A program made the translations under genes and the position numbers. 6,051 nt of DNA from Steroidobacteraceae bacterium. Its GTDB lineage: Bacteria; Pseudomonadota; Gammaproteobacteria; Steroidobacterales; Steroidobacteraceae. Numbering within the stretch: position 1 is the first letter of the stretch; the number at the start of each line of letters is the position of its first letter. Shown here in pieces: positions 1-3,955 of this stretch. Below the pieces are notes generated by a model. The model ran no database searches, had not been told where the DNA came from, and was given only the letters and a program-made list of their open reading frames with translations. The stretch is taken from contig JAJTCR010000289.1 in the NCBI GenBank assembly GCA_021325695.1, positions 1 through 6,051 of the forward strand, written 5' to 3'.

Positions 1-17
1 GTCAGCGAACCGCTGAC
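1..17. repeat. Perfect 7-bp inverted repeat at the left edge
   Basis: Bases 1-7 (GTCAGCG) are exactly complementary to 11-17 (CGCTGAC), with an AAC loop. It may be the terminator hairpin of a gene lying to the left or part of the 5' leader of the dehydrogenase gene. No clean T-run follows it, and the left context is missing, so its role cannot be decided. Confidence 0.35.
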
Positions 18-66
18 TGACGCCCGCGCCCCCCTTCTTGCGACAATGCGGCTCCTCCGCACGAAT

Positions 67-70
67 GGAG
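67..70 (+). promoter_or_regulatory. Ribosome binding site that favours the ATG at 80
   Basis: GGAG at 67-70 lies nine bases before the ATG at 80. Neither the in-frame ATG at 65 nor the TTG at 38 has a purine-rich Shine-Dalgarno element at a usable distance. This, together with a well-formed signal peptide from residue 1, is why the start was placed at 80. Confidence 0.5.
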
Positions 71-79
71 TCGCAGGAC

Positions 80-1246
80 ATGTCGCCGACATCGCCGCGC
101 GCCGGTTGGCGCACCTCCTATTTCCTGGTGTTGCCCGCGGTAATGCTCGGCGCCGCGGGCACCTGTGCCGCGGAGCCTGCGGCACCGGTCGTCAGCACGG
201 AAAAGGGCCAGGTCCGGCTCGAGACGGTAGCGCGGGGGCTCGAACGCCCGTGGGGCCTCGCCTTCCTGCCGGACGGCCGCGCACTGGTCACCGAAAAGGC
301 CGGTCGGCTGCGGATCGTCGGCAAGGACGGCTCGCTCGGCGAGCCGCTCGCCGGCGTGCCGCGGGTCGACACGACCGGGCAGGGCGGGTTGCTCGACGTG
401 GTCCTCGACCCTGCATTCGCGCAGAACCGGACGATCTTCCTGTCGTTCGCGCAGCCGCGCGGCGAAGGCCAGAACGCGACTGCCGTGGTGCGGGCGCAGC
501 TCGCTCCCACGAGTCTCGAAGACGTGCGCGTGATCTTCCAGCAGCAACCCGCGATGACCGGCGGCCACCACTTCGGCTGCCGGCTCGTGTTCGGGCGAGA
601 CGGCACGCTGTTCGTCACGCTCGGCGACCGCAACATCGGTCGCGACAAGGTGCAGCCGCTCGACACCGACGTCGGCAAGGTGGTGCGCATCGACCGCGAC
701 GGCACCGCGCCCGCGGACAACCCATACCGCGGCAAGGCCGGTGCACGCCCGGAGCTGTGGTCGATCGGCCACCGCAACATCCAGGGAGCGGCGTTGCATC
801 CGGAGACGGGCGAGCTCTGGACGAACGAGCACGGCCCCAAGGGTGGCGACGAATTGAATCGCACGCTCGGCGGGCGAAACTTCGGCTGGCCCCTCGTGAC
901 ATACGGCGTCGAATACTCCGGTGCAAAGGTCAGCGACAGGCAGGAGGGGTCCGGGCTCGAATCCCCCGTCCACCACTGGGTACCGTCGATCGGCACCAGC
1001 GGGCTCGCCTTCTACACGGGCACGGCGATCCCTGGCTGGAGGGGCGACGTGTTCGTCGGCGGGCTCGCGACGAAGGAGCTTGCGCGGCTCGAGATGCGCG
1101 ACGGCAAGGTCGTGCACGAGGAGAGATTGTTCAGAAAAGAACTCGGCAAGCGCATCCGCACGGTCGTCAATGGTCCCGACGGCGCCCTCTACCTGCTCAC
1201 CGACGAGCCGGACGGACAGCTCCTGCGGGTCGTGCCGGCCAGCTGA
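80..1246 (+). CDS. Exported PQQ-dependent aldose/sorbosone dehydrogenase
   Basis: The 388-residue product belongs to the soluble glucose/sorbosone dehydrogenase family (GSDH beta-propeller, like E. coli YliI/Asd). These enzymes oxidise aldose sugars in the periplasm using pyrroloquinoline quinone and calcium. Residues 1-31 look like a Sec signal peptide: Arg-7 and Arg-11, a hydrophobic core at about 14-27, and likely cleavage after Ala-31. Family motifs run in order: RPWGLAFLPDG (56-66), GQGGLLDVVLDPAF (100-113), GGHHFGCR (161-168, with the candidate catalytic His), FVTLGDR (178-184), GHRNIQG (230-236, whose Arg matches the PQQ-contacting Arg of soluble glucose dehydrogenase), EHGPKGGDELN (250-260, the calcium/PQQ loop), and a final blade WRGDVFVGGL (320-329). 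Length and motifs are those of an intact enzyme. Position 167 is Cys where I recall Ser as usual. Substrate cannot be told from sequence. No PQQ synthesis gene is in the window, so the cofactor may come from elsewhere. Alternative starts are ATG 65 and TTG 38. Confidence 0.9.
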   Translation: MSPTSPRAGWRTSYFLVLPAVMLGAAGTCAAEPAAPVVSTEKGQVRLETVARGLERPWGLAFLPDGRALVTEKAGRLRIVGKDGSLGEPLAGVPRVDTTGQGGLLDVVLDPAFAQNRTIFLSFAQPRGEGQNATAVVRAQLAPTSLEDVRVIFQQQPAMTGGHHFGCRLVFGRDGTLFVTLGDRNIGRDKVQPLDTDVGKVVRIDRDGTAPADNPYRGKAGARPELWSIGHRNIQGAALHPETGELWTNEHGPKGGDELNRTLGGRNFGWPLVTYGVEYSGAKVSDRQEGSGLESPVHHWVPSIGTSGLAFYTGTAIPGWRGDVFVGGLATKELARLEMRDGKVVHEERLFRKELGKRIRTVVNGPDGALYLLTDEPDGQLLRVVPAS

Positions 1247-1272
1247 AATCTGCGCGGCTGCCGGTGCTTCGG

Positions 1273-1287
1273 TAGAATCGCCGGCGG
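1273..1287 (+). promoter_or_regulatory. Probable tRNA promoter -10 box with GC-rich discriminator
   Basis: TAGAAT at 1273-1278 matches the sigma-70 -10 consensus at five of six positions and lies 11 bases before the tRNA 5' end. It is followed by an all-G/C stretch (1279-1287), a feature of stable-RNA promoters under stringent control. No convincing -35 box is seen at 16-18 bp spacing (around 1249-1256). The promoter would lie almost wholly between the dehydrogenase stop and the tRNA, so the tRNA is probably transcribed on its own. Confidence 0.45.
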
Positions 1288-1289
1288 TT

Positions 1290-1611
1290 GGGCCTGTAGC
1301 ACAGCGGTTAGTGCAGGGGACTCATCGAAAAAACGGTGCCTTCGCGGAGTAATCCGCGAAGTGGACGGGACGAATTCAGGGAAACCTTCCGGCGTGCGTT
1401 ACGCCGATGGCAATCCTGAGCCGAGCCGGCGGTGCACCGCCGGAAGGTGCAGAGACTACCTGAGGGCTGCAGTGCCCTTGATGACAGGGTTCAGCGTCCC
1501 GCACCCCACCGGCCCGAAGGGTCGAGGGTGAAGAGATAGTCCGCGCCCGGGGGAAACCCTGGGGTCACGTGAATCCCTTGGTCCTGGGTTCGAATCCCAG
1601 CGGGCCCACCA
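1290..1611 (+). tRNA. ileX: tRNA-Ile(CAU) gene, split by a group I intron
   Basis: The exons 1290-1325 and 1572-1611 join to a 76-nt tRNA. Acceptor stem: 1290-1296 with 1601-1607 (one U-G). U8 and A9 are 1297-1298. D stem: 1299-1302 with 1311-1314. Anticodon stem: 1316-1320 with 1574-1578 (one G-U). Anticodon loop: C U CAU A A, with the CAU anticodon at 1323-1325. T stem: 1584-1588 with 1596-1600 around TTCGAAT. A73 is 1608, and CCA (1609-1611) is encoded. The joined anticodon arm, GACUCAUAAUC followed by CUUGGUC, is the hallmark of the minor isoleucine tRNA rather than a methionine tRNA. In this tRNA C34 is changed to lysidine by TilS so that it reads AUA. The intron sits between U36 and A37, so splicing is required before the tRNA can function. 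The gene symbol follows E. coli usage for this isoacceptor. Confidence 0.95.
1326..1571 (+). ncRNA. Self-splicing group I intron in the tRNA anticodon loop
   Basis: The 246-nt ribozyme would excise itself with an external guanosine. Hand-folded core: P1 pairs exon CAU (1323-1325) with the guide GUG (1336-1338), giving the required U-G wobble at the 5' splice site, plus CG/CG and a six-A loop. P2 is 1340-1348/1353-1361 with a GUAA tetraloop. P3 is 1367-1372/1495-1500 (GGGACG/CGUCCC). P4 is 1376-1380/1415-1419. P5 is 1385-1386/1409-1410, extended by 1390-1395/1401-1406. P6 begins at 1421-1422/1446-1447, with P6a at 1426-1432/1437-1443. P7 is 1454-1458/1537-1541 (GACUA/UAGUC, the guanosine site). 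P8 is 1502-1506/1526-1530 plus 1511-1515/1519-1523. P9 is 1546-1552/1557-1563 with a GAAA tetraloop. The terminal omega-G is 1571. Conserved strings include GGGAAACC, AAUCCUGAGCC, AGAGACUA and GAUAGUCC. There is no ORF, so no homing endonuclease. A 36-nt insert (1459-1494) separates P7 from P3'. Confidence 0.93.
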
Positions 1612-1697
1612 AACTTTGCGCACTCAGATAGTGGTGAATGCACGCAGCGGACTCGCGTGACGGGCGGGCGGATCCCGCTGGCGAACGCCGATTGAAG

Positions 1698-1722
1698 CGG
1701 GGGCACCTTCACAGCGCCCCCG
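1698..1722. terminator. GC-rich hairpin downstream of the tRNA
   Basis: CGGGGGC (1698-1704) pairs perfectly with GCCCCCG (1716-1722) across an 11-nt loop. It lies between the tRNA and the convergent Spy-family gene, so it could stop transcription from either side. No T-run follows on either strand, so it is not a textbook Rho-independent terminator. Confidence 0.3.
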
Positions 1723-1732
1723 GCCCTTACGC

Positions 1733-1756
1733 CCTGGCCGGTATGCGCCGGCCAGG
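1733..1756 (-). terminator. Hairpin just past the Spy-family stop codon
   Basis: CCTGGCCGG (1733-1741) and CCGGCCAGG (1748-1756) form a perfect 9-bp stem with a 6-nt loop. It starts 23 bases beyond the stop of the minus-strand Spy-family gene, a usual place for a terminator, and could work in both directions. There is no U-tract, so it may instead be an mRNA 3'-end stabiliser. Confidence 0.4.
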
Positions 1757-1779
1757 CGCGCACAACAGGTTCGACAGGT

Positions 1780-2199
1780 TCAGGTCGCCTCGCGATCGTG
1801 ATCCGGCTCCTTGGCGTGTCCGCGCATGCGGTCGTGGCGCTCCGCACGCATGCGGTCCCACTCCTGCCGTTGCTTTTCGTCGAGCACCGCGCGCACCTTG
1901 GCGTCGTAATCCTGGCGGATGGCGTGCATCTCGTCGCGCATCTGTCGCTTCTGCTCGTGCGCGGTTTCCGCAGGATACTTCTCGCGAAGCGCCTTGGCCT
2001 TGGCGACGTGTTCCTCGACGATCGGCTGGAGTTGCTGCTGCTGCGCCTCGGTCAGCCCGAGACGCTGCGCCGCTTCCTGCATGTGCTGCTCGAAACGCGC
2101 GGCATGATCCTTGTGCCGGTCGTGCGCCTGCGAAGCCGGAACCAGGCCGAGGCCCAGGGCAACGGCAACCAGGGCGGTGGGGACGACTCTGTGCTTCAT
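1780..2199 (-). CDS. Periplasmic Spy/CpxP-family LTxxQ protein
   Basis: The 139-residue product has a clear Sec signal peptide (residues 1-25: MKHR, then a hydrophobic run ending PASQA, with cleavage before His-26). The mature part is almost all charged or polar and predicted helical. It has the two LTxxQ-type repeats of the Spy/CpxP family: LTEAQ (49-53) and LDEKQ (106-110), the second followed by QEWDRM. Family members are small cradle-shaped periplasmic proteins that act as chaperones under envelope stress (Spy), regulate a sensor kinase (CpxP), or bind metal (ZraP and related sensors). Histidines cluster at both mature ends: HDRHKDH (26-32) and, C-terminally, HDRMRGH (122-128) and HDRE (134-137), which would suit metal binding. 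I cannot say which role applies, and no kinase or regulator gene is adjacent. The ATG at 2199 has a strong GGAGG five bases upstream. The same frame is open far upstream, but that is a high-GC artefact. Confidence 0.85.
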   Translation of the reverse strand: MKHRVVPTALVAVALGLGLVPASQAHDRHKDHAARFEQHMQEAAQRLGLTEAQQQQLQPIVEEHVAKAKALREKYPAETAHEQKRQMRDEMHAIRQDYDAKVRAVLDEKQRQEWDRMRAERHDRMRGHAKEPDHDREAT

Positions 2200-2204
2200 G
2201 TAAA

Positions 2205-2209
2205 CCTCC
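2205..2209 (-). promoter_or_regulatory. Strong ribosome binding site of the Spy-family gene
   Basis: The minus strand reads GGAGG here, five bases before the ATG at 2199. It fixes the start of the Spy-family gene and shows that it is translated separately from the upstream open frame. I saw no convincing promoter boxes in the gap 2200-2318. Confidence 0.75.
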
Positions 2210-2318
2210 GTGATGGTTCGAGCATGAACGTCGCTGCGGGTCGCGCGTTGACGTCGCCAACCGTCGGGTTCGCTCCGAGCCGCAAGACTGTATGGCCCGC
2301 ACCCCTGATACCGTTTGC

Positions 2319-3954
2319 TCAGGGCTTCGGTGGGTCGGTCGCCGACCGCAGCTGCGCAAGCACCGCCGCGCGCGCACCGCTCGAATGGACGAGCAGCGCC
2401 ACCGCGTCGCCCGGGCGAGCGACCGCAATGGCGTACGAGGCCGCGGCGCGTTCCGACATCTCCACGACGACTGCGGTTTCGGGCAATCCCGACGACAGCA
2501 GCGCGCGCCGCAGGATCTCGGGCACTTCGCCGGGCTGGCGCCCACGCAGGTGGCCTTCGTCCTCCTTGACCACGACCAGGTCCGGGCCGTGCGCCGCCGC
2601 CACCGCCGCGAGTTCCGCGATGTCCTCGTCGCGCCGGTTGCCCGCGTGCCCGAGCAGCATGATCAGTCGTCCGCCGGGGCCGCGAGGTGAGGGCGGCACC
2701 CGCGAGGTTGGCGACGTTGTACGTGGCCGTGCCGCCGACGGTAAGCGGCATGTCCTCGACCCGCCCCAGGTCGTGCTCGGCCTCCCGCCCGCCGAGCAGC
2801 AGGCGGCCGGCACGAACGCCGCAGGTCGCGCCGCCGAGTGCACGGTGCGCCAGGAGTTCCGGGCGGTCGTAGTCGAGGGAAAACCAGCCGAGGGGCGGGG
2901 CCACCCCGAGGCGTGCCGACGCCGTCGATGCCTTCGCGCGCAGCAACGCATCATCCGCGTTCAGCACCAGCACCCCACGGCGCGCAACCAGCCGGGCCAC
3001 CGCCATCTTCGCGTCGGCCAGGCCGTCGAGATCGTCGATGCCGAATTCGCCGAAGTGGTCGTTGCTGACGTTCGTGACGACGGCCACGTCGGCACGGTCG
3101 GTCGCGAGCCCGCGCCGCAGGATGCCGCCACGCGCGATCTCGAGCACTGCCGCCTGCACACGCGAGTCGCGCAGGATGCGACGCGTGCCGGCGGGGCCGG
3201 AATAGTCGCCGGGCTCGACCAGTGCATTGGCGACGAAGACGCCGTCGGTACAGCAGAAGCCGTCGGTCCAGCCGTGGTCCCGGGCACACGCGGCCACCAG
3301 GCGCACCGTCGTCGTCTTGCCGTTCGACCCGGTGACCGCAGCGACGGGAATGCCGTGCAGGGCGCCCCAGGGGATGTCGGCGGTCGAGGGCAACGCGTCG
3401 ATCGGCCAGGTCCGGCTGCCCGCGCCCGCGCCAAGCGTCAGGTCGTGATCGTCGACCACGTGCGGAAGATCGTGCGCGTCGGCCGCCGCCACCAGGGCGA
3501 GCACGTCGGGCCGCCGCTCCGAGGCGGCCAGTCGCTCGAAGCGCTCGAGCGCGGCGGCTTCGTCGAGCACCGGTGGAATCACTTGCTTCGGATCGGACGC
3601 CTGTTCGAGCGCGTCGACGACGAGCGCCGACTCCAGCCCGCTCCAGCGCGTGGCGTCCTGCTGCCGGACGGTCGCGCACAGCGCCCACTCGTTGATCTCG
3701 GTTGCGGTGAACAACTGGTCGGCCGGCGCGGCCAGCGCGAGCGACGCGCCGGCGGCGTGTCGCCGGGCCGCGACCGCCAGGGCACTCGACCAGCCGAGGT
3801 GAACGCGCGCCCGCTCGACGCGCGCGCGCCACCCCGCCAGCAACTCGTCGTCGACGACGAGCCCGACGGTCTCGAGCACGGCGCCCGGGTGGCCGAAGAA
3901 CAGGTTCGCGCCGGTCAGCCGACGCGAGTCCTCGAAGGGCAGGGCGGCCGGCAC
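2319..3954 (-). pseudogene. CphA-like Mur ligase, broken by deletion and frameshift
   Basis: The product resembles the second, shorter CphA-like Mur ligase that often follows cphA in proteobacteria; its reaction is unknown to me. Counting from the GTG at 3954, residues 1-190 form a family-specific N-terminal region with ANLFFGHPGAVLE (16-28) and TEINEWA (85-91). A Mur ligase central domain follows: P-loop GSNGKTTT (209-216), LEIARGGILRRG (271-282), SNDHFGEFG (297-305), LNADDALL (331-338) and TYNVANLAGAAL (411-422, ending at 2689). The frame then degenerates. The C-terminal part appears in another frame from about 2681: GGRLIMLLGHAGNRRDED, then VVKEDEGHLRGR, to the stop at 2319. Aligned with cphA in this window, about 60 residues are missing at the joint, including the PGR and DYxHN motifs. 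So this is a deletion, not a simple or programmed frameshift. The start lies one base after the cphA stop (TGA-C-GTG), implying translational coupling; TTG 3966 and TTG 3978 are alternatives. It could be a real pseudogene or an assembly error. Confidence 0.82.
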
Positions 3955-3955
3955 G

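Noticed and set aside
47..61. 5-bp hairpin TGCGG/CCGCA before the dehydrogenase gene
   Set aside because: A five-pair stem is common by chance in DNA this GC-rich, and it has no link to a known regulatory element.
38..79. TTG at 38 or ATG at 65 as start of the dehydrogenase
   Set aside because: Neither has a Shine-Dalgarno element, and either would put 5-14 extra residues before the signal peptide. They cannot be fully excluded.
160..172. Lipoprotein signal around Cys-29 of the dehydrogenase
   Set aside because: The residues before the cysteine (AGT) do not fit a good lipobox. A signal peptidase I site after Ala-31 fits better.
2..1117. Minus-strand open frame opposite the sugar dehydrogenase
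   Set aside because: There is no recognisable domain, and the plus strand has a complete GSDH-family protein with a signal peptide.
1621..1633. CACT/AGTG hairpin right after the tRNA as a terminator
   Set aside because: It has only four pairs and no T-run, which is too weak to support.
1491..1847. Minus-strand ORF with a GPAGIRTQDQGIH-like segment
   Set aside because: It is the antisense of the tRNA 3' exon and intron. Peptides of this GPAGIRT type are a well-known artefact of translating tRNA genes backwards.
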